Assembly: GCA_001942045.1 (NCBI GenBank)
Contig: MSTD01000002.1
Span: forward strand, 124,001 to 188,000
DNA: 64,000 nucleotides
Reading direction: 5' to 3'
Origin: Mycolicibacterium porcinum
GTDB taxonomy: Bacteria; Actinomycetota; Actinomycetes; Mycobacteriales; Mycobacteriaceae
Positions within the stretch are counted from its first letter, which is position 1. Each line of letters begins with the position of its first letter. The position numbers were made by a program, and so were the translations under genes. This document shows positions 26,047 through 35,009 of the stretch, piece by piece. Below the pieces are notes generated by a model that had not been told where the DNA came from, did no database searches, and saw only the letters and a list, made by a program, of their open reading frames with translations.

Positions 26047-26757
26047 GTGACTGAGCAGCTCGACCGACGAGCAGAGCTGACCCGTCTCCAGATCCTGCAA
26101 GCGGCGGCGCGCCAGTTCGCTCACACGCCCTACAGCCTGGTCAGCCTCGACGACATCCTGGCCGACGCCGCGGTCACCAAGGGCGCGCTGTACTTCCACT
26201 TCCGGTCCAAGCACGCGCTGGCGGTGTCGATCGTCGAGCACCGCACCGCGCGGGCCAACAAGGCCGTCGAGGACGTGCTGGCTCGCAACCTGTCCGGAGC
26301 AGAAACCTTGATCGACCTCTCCTGTCTGGTGGCCGCCGAAGACATCGGTGATCCGATCGCCCGGGCGTGCCTGAACCTGGTCGAATCCATCGGTCGGACG
26401 GACGGCCTGGGGCCGCGGGTGCTCGATGAATGGGTGCAGGGTTTCGCCGGCATCGCCAAACGCGCCATCGGAGAGGGCGATTTCACCGCCGACAGCGACC
26501 CGGAAGCGATCGCCCGGTTGTTGGTGTCGATCTACCTCGGGGTGCGCCAGACCAGCGACCTCGACGACCCCCGACGATTCCTCAGCGACCTCGAGCACAG
26601 CTGGCGGCTGGCGCTGCCGGGATTCGTCGAACCCGAGCGGCTCGCCTACCTCAAGCAGTTCATCCGGCGGCGCACCGCGGTGGGCGTCAAGAAGGTTGTG
26701 CCGCTGCACCCCCACTCGCCGGACGCCGCCCCCGACGCAGCCGCCGGGCGGGCCTGA
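26047..26757 (+). CDS. TetR-family transcriptional regulator
   Basis: The chosen GTG at 26047 is preceded by AGGAAGG with a 7-base gap and gives 236 residues. A GTG at 25969 would add 26 residues but has no ribosome site. The N-terminal helix-turn-helix is LTRLQILQAAARQFAHTPYSLVSLDDILADAAVTKGALYFHF, with the recognition helix TKGALYFHF. The ligand-binding domain is of the ScbR/gamma-butyrolactone receptor-like kind, shared with the next gene. In M. tuberculosis a TetR gene (Rv1353c) also lies beside the moeY-GGDEF/EAL genes. Confidence 0.88.
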   Translation: MTEQLDRRAELTRLQILQAAARQFAHTPYSLVSLDDILADAAVTKGALYFHFRSKHALAVSIVEHRTARANKAVEDVLARNLSGAETLIDLSCLVAAEDIGDPIARACLNLVESIGRTDGLGPRVLDEWVQGFAGIAKRAIGEGDFTADSDPEAIARLLVSIYLGVRQTSDLDDPRRFLSDLEHSWRLALPGFVEPERLAYLKQFIRRRTAVGVKKVVPLHPHSPDAAPDAAAGRA

Positions 26758-26758
26758 C

Positions 26759-27412
26759 ATGGCGCGCCAGGCGCGGTCTGAGCTGACCCGGCAGAAGATC
26801 ATCACCGCCGCCGTCGACCTGTTCAGCGAGCACGGCTATCCGGCGACGGGGCTCGGTGACATCATCGCGCGGGCCGAGATGACCAAGGGTGCCCTCTACT
26901 ACCACTTCGACTCGAAGGAATCGCTGGCCGAGGCGATCATCAGCGACGGCGGCACGGCGATGCTGACCACCTTCCACGCCATCGCCGAATCCTCCTCGCC
27001 GGCTTTGGAAAACACCATCCACGGGTTGTTCGTGGTGGCCGATTTCGCGCGTTCGGACAAGGTCGCACAGATCGGCATGCAGCTGCTGCGGACGTTCAGC
27101 GGGATCAACGCCGCCGCCACCCGCGTGTACACGAGCTGGCTCGATGAGCTCAGGAAGCAGTTGGCCCAGGCGGCCGACGAAGGCGACCTACGGGACAACC
27201 TTGATGTCGCGGGCGCCGCCGAGGTGATCCTGGGGTCGATGCTGGGAGCCGAGGCCCTGTCCCGGGCCAACGCCACCGGAACCGACTTGCGCGAACGGGT
27301 AGCCCGCACGTGGGACCTGTTGCTGCCCTCGATCGTGAGCAGCGACTCGCTGGACTACTTCCGCGAGTTCCTGGCCCGCGAATCGCTTCGTCGGACACCG
27401 GCCGCCGGCTAG
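26759..27412 (+). CDS. TetR-family transcriptional regulator, paralogue of its neighbour
   Basis: The 217-residue protein starts one base after the previous stop and has LTRQKIITAAVDLFSEHGYPATGLGDIIARAEMTKGALYYHFDSKESLAEAI as its DNA-binding head. Its ligand domain resembles the previous regulator in length and in motifs such as LLRTFSGINAAATRVYTSW. Two adjacent regulators of the same group in one transcript suggest duplication and perhaps heterodimers. It ends 2 bases before the convergent PAS-domain gene. Confidence 0.88.
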   Translation: MARQARSELTRQKIITAAVDLFSEHGYPATGLGDIIARAEMTKGALYYHFDSKESLAEAIISDGGTAMLTTFHAIAESSSPALENTIHGLFVVADFARSDKVAQIGMQLLRTFSGINAAATRVYTSWLDELRKQLAQAADEGDLRDNLDVAGAAEVILGSMLGAEALSRANATGTDLRERVARTWDLLLPSIVSSDSLDYFREFLARESLRRTPAAG

Positions 27413-27414
27413 CG

Positions 27415-27894
27415 CTACAGTTCTTCGGCCCACAACCGCTCGGTGAGGTCCTGGAATGTCGCCAGCGCCACCGGATCGTCGCCGCGCAGCAGTGCCGACT
27501 TGCTCATCCGGGCCCGGACGATCGAGCCGTCGTCGTGGACGAGGTCGACCAGAAGCCCGGCGTGAGCCCGCATCACCGAGACCGCCGACTCGTCGGCCGG
27601 AAGCGAGTGGAACACCTCAGCAAACTGCATCCTCTTGACCGCATCGGTGTCTCGGCCGACCATCTCGCCGAAAGCGGTGTTGGCGAACAGGATCGTGCCG
27701 TCCTCCGCGATTGCCAACACCGGCACCGGGAACCGCTCCAGCACCACCAGCGCAGGAATGTTCTGCAGCAATGCCATCGGAGATTGGGGGTCCTGACCGC
27801 TCTGGCGACGCTCCACGAGTCCGATTATCGCCTGCGGTCCCGGCCGGGTGCCACCACCGTGCAGCAACGTGATGCCAGGGCGCCCCGGTTGCAC
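27415..27894 (-). CDS. Single PAS-domain protein
   Basis: This 159-residue protein has one PAS domain: FPVPVLAIAEDGTILFANTAFGEMVGRDTDAVKRM (about 54-89) and RARMSKSALLRGDDPVALATFQDLTERLWAEEL at the end. No output domain follows, so it may sense a small molecule or redox state and act through a partner. The GTG at 27894 is the longest start. The ATG in PMALLQNIPALVVLERF is an alternative that would remove 39 weakly structured residues. It is convergent with the two TetR genes. Confidence 0.72.
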   Translation of the reverse strand: MQPGRPGITLLHGGGTRPGPQAIIGLVERRQSGQDPQSPMALLQNIPALVVLERFPVPVLAIAEDGTILFANTAFGEMVGRDTDAVKRMQFAEVFHSLPADESAVSVMRAHAGLLVDLVHDDGSIVRARMSKSALLRGDDPVALATFQDLTERLWAEEL

Positions 27895-27978
27895 ACCCGG
27901 GTAGCGAGGCCGGGGTGGCCTACGCCACTTGACTAACTAGGTTTACTCTGTGGAGCGACACCAGCAGAAGGGGCAGGC

Positions 27979-29211
27979 ATGGACCTGAAGTGGTCGACGA
28001 CCGACCAGGAGTTCCGCGACGAGGTGCGCGACTTTCTCGCCAAGAATCTGACACCTGAGCTCCGGCGCGCGGGGCAGCTGATGACCAGCGTGTACGCCGA
28101 TCACGACGCCAGCATGTCGTGGCAGAAGATCCTCCACGAGCGTGGCTGGGCCGCCCCGGCCTGGCCGGTCGAACACGGTGGCTGCGACTGGAGCCTGACC
28201 CAGCACTACATCTTCAGCCGCGAATCGACGCTGGCCGGTGCCCCGTCGTTGTCGCCCATGGGCATCCGGATGGTGGCCCACGCGATCATCAAATTCGGGA
28301 CGCAGGCACAGAAGGACTACTTCCTTCCCGGCATCCTGACCGGTGAGGTGTTCTTCTGCCAGGGCTACTCCGAGCCCGAGGCCGGCTCGGACCTGGCCGC
28401 GCTGTCGATGGCCGCGGTGTCCGACGGAGACGATCTCGTCTGCACTGGCAGCAAGATCTGGACCACCCACGCCCGGGAAGCCAACTGGATGTTCGCGCTG
28501 GTGCGCACCACCCGCGGCGCCAAAAAGCAGCAGGGCATCACGTTCGTGCTGATCGACATGACCTCACCCGGCATCGAAATCCGGCCACTGGTCATGACTT
28601 CCGGCGAAGAGGTACAGAACCAGGTCTTCTTCGACGAGGTCCGGGTTCCCAAGTCGAACGTGATCGGCGCGATCGACGACGGCTGGACCGTGGCCAAGTA
28701 TCTGCTGGAATTCGAGCGCGGCGGGGGCGCCAACGCGCCGGCGTTGCAGGTGCTGGGCGACGAAATCTCCGCGGTCGCCGCCGAGATGCCCGGACCCAAC
28801 GGCGGCAGGCTGATCGATGACCCGGCCTTCAGCCGCAGGCTCGCCGAGGCCCGCCTGCGCACCGACGTACTGGAAATCCTGGAGTACCAGGTGCTGGCCG
28901 CGGTGGCCGACGGCGGCCATCCCGGAACGGCGTCGTCGATGCTCAAGATCTTGAGCACCGAACTGAGCCAAACCCTGACCGAGCTGTCCATGGAGGCCGC
29001 GGGCCCGCTGGCTCGCGCGTACCAGCCGCACGCCACATTCCCGGGCGGCCCGGTGGCCGAATACGTGCCGCCGGCCGACGGTTATCACAGCGGCGCACCG
29101 TGGCAGGCGGTCGCTCCGCTGCGCTACTTCAATGACCGGGCGGGATCGATCTACGCCGGTAGCAACGAGATTCAGCGAAACATCCTCGCCAAGGCAGAAC
29201 TGGGGCTCTAG
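27979..29211 (+). CDS. Acyl-CoA dehydrogenase, subunit of a probable heteromeric pair
   Basis: The 410-residue protein has FCQGYSEPEAGSDLAALSM near 118, SKIWTTHAREANW near 152, and ends YAGSNEIQRNILAKAELGL. The usual catalytic Glu of YEGTSEI is Ala here. This replacement, with an adjacent second dehydrogenase gene starting one base after the stop, is characteristic of the alpha2beta2 acyl-CoA dehydrogenases of mycobacterial sterol and related catabolism. In those enzymes the active site lies in one subunit and FAD binding is shared. The substrate is unknown. It precedes an aromatic ring-cleavage locus. Confidence 0.88.
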   Translation: MDLKWSTTDQEFRDEVRDFLAKNLTPELRRAGQLMTSVYADHDASMSWQKILHERGWAAPAWPVEHGGCDWSLTQHYIFSRESTLAGAPSLSPMGIRMVAHAIIKFGTQAQKDYFLPGILTGEVFFCQGYSEPEAGSDLAALSMAAVSDGDDLVCTGSKIWTTHAREANWMFALVRTTRGAKKQQGITFVLIDMTSPGIEIRPLVMTSGEEVQNQVFFDEVRVPKSNVIGAIDDGWTVAKYLLEFERGGGANAPALQVLGDEISAVAAEMPGPNGGRLIDDPAFSRRLAEARLRTDVLEILEYQVLAAVADGGHPGTASSMLKILSTELSQTLTELSMEAAGPLARAYQPHATFPGGPVAEYVPPADGYHSGAPWQAVAPLRYFNDRAGSIYAGSNEIQRNILAKAELGL

Positions 29212-30354
29212 ATGGACTTCAACCTGACCAACGAACAGGAACTGCTGCGCGACGGGCTGACCAAGTTCCTGGCCAGTCGCTATGACCTGGCATCCAGCCG
29301 TGCCGCAGCCAAGACCGGCCCCGGGTGGCAACCCGAGATCTGGCGGGCCTTCGCCGAGGAACTGGGCATCCTGGGCGCCAGCCTGCCCGAGGAGGCCGGT
29401 GGCATCGGCGGCGGGCCGGTCGAAACCATGGTCATCGCCGAGGCTTTGGGCCACGCCCTGGTGATCGAGCCGTTCGTGGACACCGTGGTGGTCGCCGGCG
29501 GCCTGCTGCACCGGTCCGGGGACGCGGCCGCCGCGGCCGTGCTGGAGGACATCGTGGCGGGTTCGGCCATCGTCGCGCTGGCCGCCACCGAACCGACCTC
29601 CGGGGACAACTGGCGCGACGTCTCCACCACCGCGCACCGTGACGGCGACGAATGGGTGCTCGACGGCGCCAAGGTGATGGCCGTCGACGCACCGCTGGCC
29701 ACCCACCTGCTGGTGACCGCGCGTACCTCGGGGGAACGTGCCGACACCGACGGGATTTCCCTGTTCCTGGTCGATATCGCCTCGTTGTCAACGGGATTCA
29801 CCGCGCACCCGTATCGCACCGTGGACGACCGCCGGGCATCGGACCTGACGTTCGCCGATGTTCGGGTCCCTGCCTCGGCGTTGCTGGGGGCCGAAGGACA
29901 GGCGTGGCCGTCACTGGACCTGGCCCGGGACGAGGGGGCGGCGGCGGTGTGCGCCGAGGCCGTGGGCGGTATGCGCAAAGTGCTGGCCGACACGGTCGAG
30001 TACTGCAAACAACGCCAGCAGTTCGGCCTGCCCATCGGCAGTTTCCAGGCGCTGCAGCACCGGATGGTGGACATGCACATGGAGGTCGAACAGGCCTCGG
30101 CGGCGGTCTATCTCGCGGTCCTGAACCTCGATGCCGAACCGACGCAACGGGCCAAGGCGGTTTCGGCGGCCAAGGCCACCATCGGGCGGGCAGCGCGGTT
30201 CGTCGGGCAGAACTCCGTGCAGTTGCACGGTGGCATGGGCATGACCGAGGAGCTCGCGATCGGTCACTACTTCAAACGCCTCACCGCCGTGCAGTACGAG
30301 TTCGGCTCAACCGACTACCACGTCGGTCGCTACGCGGAGCTCACTCGGACCTGA
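29212..30354 (+). CDS. Acyl-CoA dehydrogenase, second subunit of the pair
   Basis: The ATG immediately follows the TAG of the previous gene. The 380-residue protein shows LGILGASLPEEAGGIGGGPVETMVIAEALG near 46, ALAATEPTSGDNWRDV near 120, and QNSVQLHGGMGMTEELAIGHYFKRLTAVQYEFGSTDYH near the end, with no EGT motif. Such partners are expected to form the heterotetramer with the preceding protein. A strong hairpin follows the stop, so these two genes probably form a closed transcription unit. Confidence 0.87.
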   Translation: MDFNLTNEQELLRDGLTKFLASRYDLASSRAAAKTGPGWQPEIWRAFAEELGILGASLPEEAGGIGGGPVETMVIAEALGHALVIEPFVDTVVVAGGLLHRSGDAAAAAVLEDIVAGSAIVALAATEPTSGDNWRDVSTTAHRDGDEWVLDGAKVMAVDAPLATHLLVTARTSGERADTDGISLFLVDIASLSTGFTAHPYRTVDDRRASDLTFADVRVPASALLGAEGQAWPSLDLARDEGAAAVCAEAVGGMRKVLADTVEYCKQRQQFGLPIGSFQALQHRMVDMHMEVEQASAAVYLAVLNLDAEPTQRAKAVSAAKATIGRAARFVGQNSVQLHGGMGMTEELAIGHYFKRLTAVQYEFGSTDYHVGRYAELTRT

Positions 30355-30376
30355 AGCAGCCCGGCACGCACCGAAA

Positions 30377-30422
30377 CTGAAACCAGGGACAGAATCAACG
30401 CCGCTTTTGTCCCTGGTCTCAG
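30377..30422. terminator. Hairpin between convergent genes, probable bidirectional terminator
   Basis: Arms ctgaaaccagggaca (30377-30391) and tgtccctggtctcag (30408-30422) pair with one mismatch around a 16-base loop. The element fills the 74-base gap between the end of the second dehydrogenase gene and the end of the opposing amidohydrolase gene. Confidence 0.65.
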
Positions 30423-30428
30423 GGTCGC

Positions 30429-31460
30429 CTACTTGGTGTTGATGAGGCGGGCAACTCCGCGCATCACCACCCGGGCGGCCTGATGCCGCACCTGATCCAG
30501 CGGTGAGGGGGCCGGCGCCGCCTGCGCGGTGCCGAGCCGTGGGAACAGCGCCAGCGCATTGTTGCGGTTGATCGCCTGGCGGGCAACGGAATCGAGTCCG
30601 TCGTACGTGTCCAGGCCTGCGGCGAACAGCTGGCTCGCCGGCAGCGGGGCGAAGGGCCAATCGGAACCGAACGTGATGTGGCCGGGTTTGGCGAACGCGA
30701 GCAGGGTGGGTAGCGCTGCGGCGCTCGACGACAGCGCGGTGTCGAAGTAGAAACTCGCGAATTCGTCGAGGATGTCGGCTGGGCTACGGCCGGTGTCCCC
30801 CATGATCGCCACCGCCATGCGGTGCGACGCGTACGGGACGAACCCTCCGGCGTGGCTGAGGATGAATTTGATGTTCGGGTACTGGTGCCGTATCCCGTTG
30901 CGTACCAATAGATACGCCGCACGGGTGGTGTCGAGCAGAAAGTCCGCGGCGAACGGAACGACACCGGGCACCGTGGGTCCGGGCAGGTCGGCCGGGTGGA
31001 TGAACACCACCGCGGACCGGGCGTCGAGCGCGGCCCACAACTCGTCCTGTCCCCCTTGCCCCAGATACATCCCGCCGTTGTTGGCCAGCAGGACGATGCC
31101 GTCGGCACCGAGTGTGTCGAGCGCGCGGATGGCCTCTGTTGTCGCGGCTTCGACGTGCGGCATGGGAAGCGTGGCGAAGAAACCGAACCGATCCGACTGC
31201 GAGGCGAACACCTCGGCTCCATAGTCGTTGAGGTCGATGGCCAGCGCCGTAGCGTCGGACGCATTCGGCAGAAAGGCGGTGCCCGGCGTCGACACCGACA
31301 GAATCGCGGTGGCGATATCGAGTTCAGCCATGGTCTGCAACGAGCCTTCCGGGCTCCAATCCGGCAAGGCGCGTCCGCCGGCTTCGTCGATCCCTGCCTT
31401 CTGCAACGCCTTCCGGTAGTCGGGGGGAATCATGTGGTGGTGGGTGTCGATTCGGTTCAT
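30429..31460 (-). CDS. Metal-dependent amidohydrolase (ACMSD-like, amidohydrolase 2 family)
   Basis: The 343-residue TIM-barrel protein begins MNRIDTHHHMIPPDYRKAL, where the HxH motif supplies two zinc ligands. A further His is in FIHPADLPGP near 153, another in FILSHAGGFVPY near 201, and the Asp is in TFGSDWPFAP near 268. Relatives are decarboxylases or hydrolases of ring-derived acids (for example ACMSD). As the last gene of the ring-cleavage operon, starting 12 bases after the extradiol dioxygenase stop, it may process a cleavage product. The exact reaction is not predictable. Confidence 0.82.
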   Translation of the reverse strand: MNRIDTHHHMIPPDYRKALQKAGIDEAGGRALPDWSPEGSLQTMAELDIATAILSVSTPGTAFLPNASDATALAIDLNDYGAEVFASQSDRFGFFATLPMPHVEAATTEAIRALDTLGADGIVLLANNGGMYLGQGGQDELWAALDARSAVVFIHPADLPGPTVPGVVPFAADFLLDTTRAAYLLVRNGIRHQYPNIKFILSHAGGFVPYASHRMAVAIMGDTGRSPADILDEFASFYFDTALSSSAAALPTLLAFAKPGHITFGSDWPFAPLPASQLFAAGLDTYDGLDSVARQAINRNNALALFPRLGTAQAAPAPSPLDQVRHQAARVVMRGVARLINTK

Positions 31461-31472
31461 GATCTTCCTTCC

Positions 31473-32474
31473 CTAGCTGTCGGGGATGCCGGCACCTGCC
31501 AGCGCTGCGACGCTGTCCTCGGCCCGCAGCAGCGAACGAGCGCCGGTCCTGAACTGGGTTAGCTTGTCGATGACCGTCCGTCCTTCCGGGGTGTGGCCCC
31601 AGATACTGATGCCCTGGTGGGTGGTGGGCTCCCAGGTCGTCTCGTCGACGACCAGCGGGTTCCACCCCACTTCCCATTCAAACCCGGATGGGGTCATCGC
31701 GTAATAGGACAGTTCCCGGTCGTTGGTGTGCTGCCCGACTCCCAACGCCATATCGAAACCGAGTTCCTTGATCCGCTGGTAGGACGTGGTCATGTCGTCG
31801 AGATCGGCGACCTGGATGTTGAGGTGCTGAACGCGGGTGCGGATCGGGTTGACGGGCAGGCGGTTCACCGAGGCGATCGCCACCGAGTGGTGGCGCTGGT
31901 TGACCCGCAGGAACCGGATCTTGACCTTGACGCGGCTGATCGTCTCGTCAATGTAATCGGACAGTCGGGCGTCGAACACGGTGTCGTAGTAGCCCCGCAT
32001 CTGCTGTGGCTTCTTCGTGGTGATCGCAACGTGCCCGATACCGCAGTCACCGGTCACGAACCCACCGTGCACGGTCATCTGCAGTGGTGTGACGGCGGGG
32101 CGGGCGCGGGTGAATATCTCCTGCGTCAACCCGTTGGGACCGGGGAACCGCACGAGCCGCTCCACCCCGCGCAGGGCGGCTTCTTCCGCACTGCCCTCGC
32201 TGACCGGCACCCCGTGGCTCACCACACGTCCGACGATGTCGTCGAATGTAACGTGGTCGTCGAGCTGCCAGCCGAGCGCGGTGACATCCTCGGCCGGTCC
32301 ACGCTGCAACAGAAAGCGGCATTCGTGCTCGTCCAGCCGGAATCGAAGGACACCCGGCGCGATGTCGTCGACGTGCATGCCGACCCCATCGCGGCCGAAA
32401 CGCCGCCAATCACCGAACTTCTCGGTTTCGATGACGACGTATGCGAGTTGGACATTGCCGAATACGCTAGGCAT
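31473..32474 (-). CDS. Extradiol ring-cleavage dioxygenase (BphC-like, VOC superfamily)
   Basis: The 333-residue two-domain vicinal-oxygen-chelate protein has the iron ligands in order: His in CGIGHVAITT near 147, His in VQHLNIQVAD near 217, and Glu in PSGFEWEVGWN near 268. It should open a catechol ring next to the diol (2,3-dihydroxybiphenyl 1,2-dioxygenase type). The N-terminal domain is the usual degenerate copy. The gene overlaps the C-C hydrolase gene by 8 bases. It is a different paralogue from what a sterol locus (HsaC) would need, judging by neighbours, but the two families are close. Confidence 0.88.
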   Translation of the reverse strand: MPSVFGNVQLAYVVIETEKFGDWRRFGRDGVGMHVDDIAPGVLRFRLDEHECRFLLQRGPAEDVTALGWQLDDHVTFDDIVGRVVSHGVPVSEGSAEEAALRGVERLVRFPGPNGLTQEIFTRARPAVTPLQMTVHGGFVTGDCGIGHVAITTKKPQQMRGYYDTVFDARLSDYIDETISRVKVKIRFLRVNQRHHSVAIASVNRLPVNPIRTRVQHLNIQVADLDDMTTSYQRIKELGFDMALGVGQHTNDRELSYYAMTPSGFEWEVGWNPLVVDETTWEPTTHQGISIWGHTPEGRTVIDKLTQFRTGARSLLRAEDSVAALAGAGIPDS

Positions 32475-33342
32475 GAGCGAGCTTCGAGTCGGGCCCGAGA
32501 AACTCGGTGACGAGTTCGTTGAACAGCGCGGAGCGCTCCCACTGCATCCAATGGCCGGTGTGCGAGGTCATCACCAGTTCGGCGTTGGGCATGGCGTTGA
32601 GCAGCATCGGGCCGCCGGACGGCCGGTTCACCTTGTCGTCACGACCCCACAGGATCAGCGTCGGCGTCTGCAGGTTCTTGAGGCGACTGTCGCGGGTGAG
32701 GTCCATGCGCCACAGCGTGCGCAAGGCCTTCGGCCCCGACGGCCGGGTCAACGGTGGATCGGCCACCACCTCGGGATCGATGGAAGCTCGGTAGCGCAGG
32801 TCGATCAGCTCGTCGGGCACCGAATTACCGTCGTACACCAGGTAATTGCGGATGAATGTACCGAGCTTCTCGCGGCTCGGGCCGGCGCCGGCGTAATAGG
32901 ACAACAGGCTGTTGAGTCCCGCGGTGGGAAGTGCGCGGGTGGTGCCGATGCCGCCGGGGCCCATGAGCACCAGCTTGCCGACGCGGTGCGGGGTGTCCAG
33001 CGCCAACCGCAATGCTGCTGCGCCGCCGTATGAGTTGCCGATCAGATGCGCTGTCTCGATGCCCAGTTCGTCGAGCAGACCACGGATCATGTCGGCGAGG
33101 AACCCAAACGGATCAGCCTTGTCGATCCCCTTGGTCGAACGTCCGTAGCCGGGCATGTCGGGCACGATGACCCGGAAATGCTCAGCGAGAGCGTCGATGT
33201 TGCGGCCGTAGTTGGACACCCCGGAGGCTCCCGGCCCGCCGCCGTGCAGCATCACCACGACGGGTCCGGCTCCCGCCTCGGCGTAGAAGATGGAACGGCC
33301 CGCGACTGTCACGGTGTGTTCGGTGAGCGCGGTGGTGGTCAT
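32467..33342 (-). CDS. Meta-cleavage product hydrolase (BphD/MhpC-like alpha/beta hydrolase)
   Basis: The 291-residue hydrolase has HGGGPGASGVSNYGRNIDAL (oxyanion region) near 34, the nucleophile elbow LIGNSYGG near 99-106, an Asp in LWGRDDKVNRPSGG and the His in TSHTGHWMQWE. The HGGGPGA and GNSxGG wording is characteristic of C-C hydrolases that split 2-hydroxy-6-oxo-dienoates into a hydroxypentadienoate and an acid. It overlaps the upstream monooxygenase gene by 4 bases and the downstream dioxygenase by 8. Confidence 0.9.
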   Translation of the reverse strand: MTTTALTEHTVTVAGRSIFYAEAGAGPVVVMLHGGGPGASGVSNYGRNIDALAEHFRVIVPDMPGYGRSTKGIDKADPFGFLADMIRGLLDELGIETAHLIGNSYGGAAALRLALDTPHRVGKLVLMGPGGIGTTRALPTAGLNSLLSYYAGAGPSREKLGTFIRNYLVYDGNSVPDELIDLRYRASIDPEVVADPPLTRPSGPKALRTLWRMDLTRDSRLKNLQTPTLILWGRDDKVNRPSGGPMLLNAMPNAELVMTSHTGHWMQWERSALFNELVTEFLGPDSKLAHA

Positions 33343-34931
33343 GTGTGAGCTCCAGTTCTGATCGGTGCCAGCTCGTAGTCGGCCGGTGGTGCGGGCAGCC
33401 GCTGCCCGGATTCGGCTGCGGCGTAGATGAATCCGTCGGGGCGCAGCACCACGGCGGCGGCCTTCTTACGGTGCAGCCAGGCGATGAGCGCGCCGTCGAT
33501 ATCGCGGACGGCGCCGGGTTTGGTGCCCTCCCCGGGACCGGTCAACGCGATGGCAGGCACACCCAGGTCGGTCCAGGCCCGCCCGCCCGCCGGCGCGACG
33601 CCGGTGTGGAGCACTGCCCATCGCCCGGCCAGCACGTCGTCGAGCCGGACCGTGGCGCCCGCGGCGTCGAGGACCCACGGCTGCGGGATCTGCCATCCGA
33701 CTGCGCTATTTCCGGCCCCGGCGAAAAACCCGGCGCCGTAACGCGCATCCGGGATCCAGTAGAGCTTCTGTCCGCTGCGCAGGACCCCGGGCAGCTTGGT
33801 CAATGCCCGTAATGTGTGGTTGCGGATGGCGGCAACCAACCGATTGCGCTCTGTGATCACCCGGCCGACAAGACAGGCCCGGCTGGTGACTTCGACGACG
33901 TGCGGTTTGCGTTCTGCCTCATAGGAATCGAGGAGCGCTTCCGGGGCCCGGCCGGCCAGCACCGCGGCCAGCTTCCAGCACAAGTTGGCAGCGTCGCGCA
34001 CGCCGGCCGACATGCCCTGGCCGATCCAGGGTGGCATGGCGTGCGCGGCGTCGCCAGCCAGAAAGATCCGCCCGGCCCGCCAGCGGTCGGCAACCCGGAC
34101 ATGGTGGCTGTAGACCACAGCCCGGAGGATCTCGACGTTATCGCGAGTGATGCCCTGATCCTCCAACACCTTCCAGATCTCGGGCTCGCTGACCAGTTTC
34201 TGCTCGTCCTCACCGGCTCGTGCCGGGTACTCCCACCGGTGGTGCCCCAGTGGCGTCGGGCAGTCGACAGTAGGACGGTCCGGATTGCAGTGGAAACGGA
34301 GGCGGTCGTGGGCATCCCATTCCTTGTGCACCTTGGTATCGATCACAACCCATCGTTCGGCATAGGTGTTGCCCGAATAGCCGATGCCCAACTGCCCGCG
34401 CGTCGGGGAGGAACCTCCGTCGGCGGCGATGACATAGGCGGCCCGCACCCTCTTGAACGTGTCGGTACGGAGGTCGGCCAGCATCAGCTCGACGTGATCC
34501 GATTTGGTCAGCACTCGCAGACATTCGTGTTCCAGCAGCACCTCGACCGTGTCGAAGCGTGCCACGCCCTCCCGCAGGACATGGTCGACCGCGGGCTGGT
34601 AGATGAACTGCTGGGGCGGGTGGCCCGCACCTCGCGCGAAGATCGTCGTCTCGATGAACGGCACGCCGTCGGCGTCGACGAATGCCGCGGGCCGGTCGGG
34701 AAGCATGTCCTGCTGCAGCCGGTCCGCCAGACCCACCGACTGCCAGATGCGCAGCACCTCTTCGTCGGTACTGATCGCCCGGGCTCTGCCGTACACATCC
34801 GGATCACGCTCGATGACAAGCACTTTCAATCCCTGGCGACCAAGCAGGTTCGCCGCGGTGGCACCGGTCGGCCCATAGCCGACCACCGCTACGTCATAGA
34901 GGTCTGAAGTCACGGTGGCCTCGCTCGTCAT
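33339..34931 (-). CDS. FAD-dependent aromatic ring hydroxylase (MhpA-like)
   Basis: The 530-residue class A flavoprotein has the FAD motif GYGPTGATAANLLGRQGL at residues 18-35 and the second fingerprint AGRIFLAGDAAHAMPPWIGQGMSAGVRDA near 285-310. A longer C-terminal thioredoxin-like tail is typical of phenol and 3-(3-hydroxyphenyl)propionate hydroxylases. It would add an ortho hydroxyl to a phenolic acid to make the catechol for the downstream dioxygenase. It is the first gene of the minus-strand operon, and a tandem operator starts 13 bases before its ATG. The natural substrate is inferred only. Confidence 0.88.
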   Translation of the reverse strand: MTSEATVTSDLYDVAVVGYGPTGATAANLLGRQGLKVLVIERDPDVYGRARAISTDEEVLRIWQSVGLADRLQQDMLPDRPAAFVDADGVPFIETTIFARGAGHPPQQFIYQPAVDHVLREGVARFDTVEVLLEHECLRVLTKSDHVELMLADLRTDTFKRVRAAYVIAADGGSSPTRGQLGIGYSGNTYAERWVVIDTKVHKEWDAHDRLRFHCNPDRPTVDCPTPLGHHRWEYPARAGEDEQKLVSEPEIWKVLEDQGITRDNVEILRAVVYSHHVRVADRWRAGRIFLAGDAAHAMPPWIGQGMSAGVRDAANLCWKLAAVLAGRAPEALLDSYEAERKPHVVEVTSRACLVGRVITERNRLVAAIRNHTLRALTKLPGVLRSGQKLYWIPDARYGAGFFAGAGNSAVGWQIPQPWVLDAAGATVRLDDVLAGRWAVLHTGVAPAGGRAWTDLGVPAIALTGPGEGTKPGAVRDIDGALIAWLHRKKAAAVVLRPDGFIYAAAESGQRLPAPPADYELAPIRTGAHT

Positions 34932-34943
34932 CGTGGGTTGTTC

Positions 34944-34979
34944 TGTAGTGATCGCTACGGTAATGTAGTGATCACTACA
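34944..34979. promoter_or_regulatory. Tandem TetR operator between the ring hydroxylase and its regulator
   Basis: Two copies of one palindrome stand 20 bases apart, centre to centre (two helical turns). The right copy, tgtagtgatcactaca (34964-34979), is perfect; the left copy, tgtagtgatcgctacg (34944-34959), matches in 6 of 8 pairs. They lie between divergent genes, 13 bases from the hydroxylase ATG and 31 from the TetR ATG. A repressor dimer pair on one face of the DNA would shut both promoters. Confidence 0.75.
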
Positions 34980-35009
34980 GAGTCAAGCCCGAACATGACG
35001 GGAGTCCCG

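Noticed and set aside
27921..27950. A TTGACT -35-like hexamer before the dehydrogenase at 27979
   Set aside because: No -10 element occurs at a proper distance; the nearest candidate is about 9 bases away, too close for a standard promoter.
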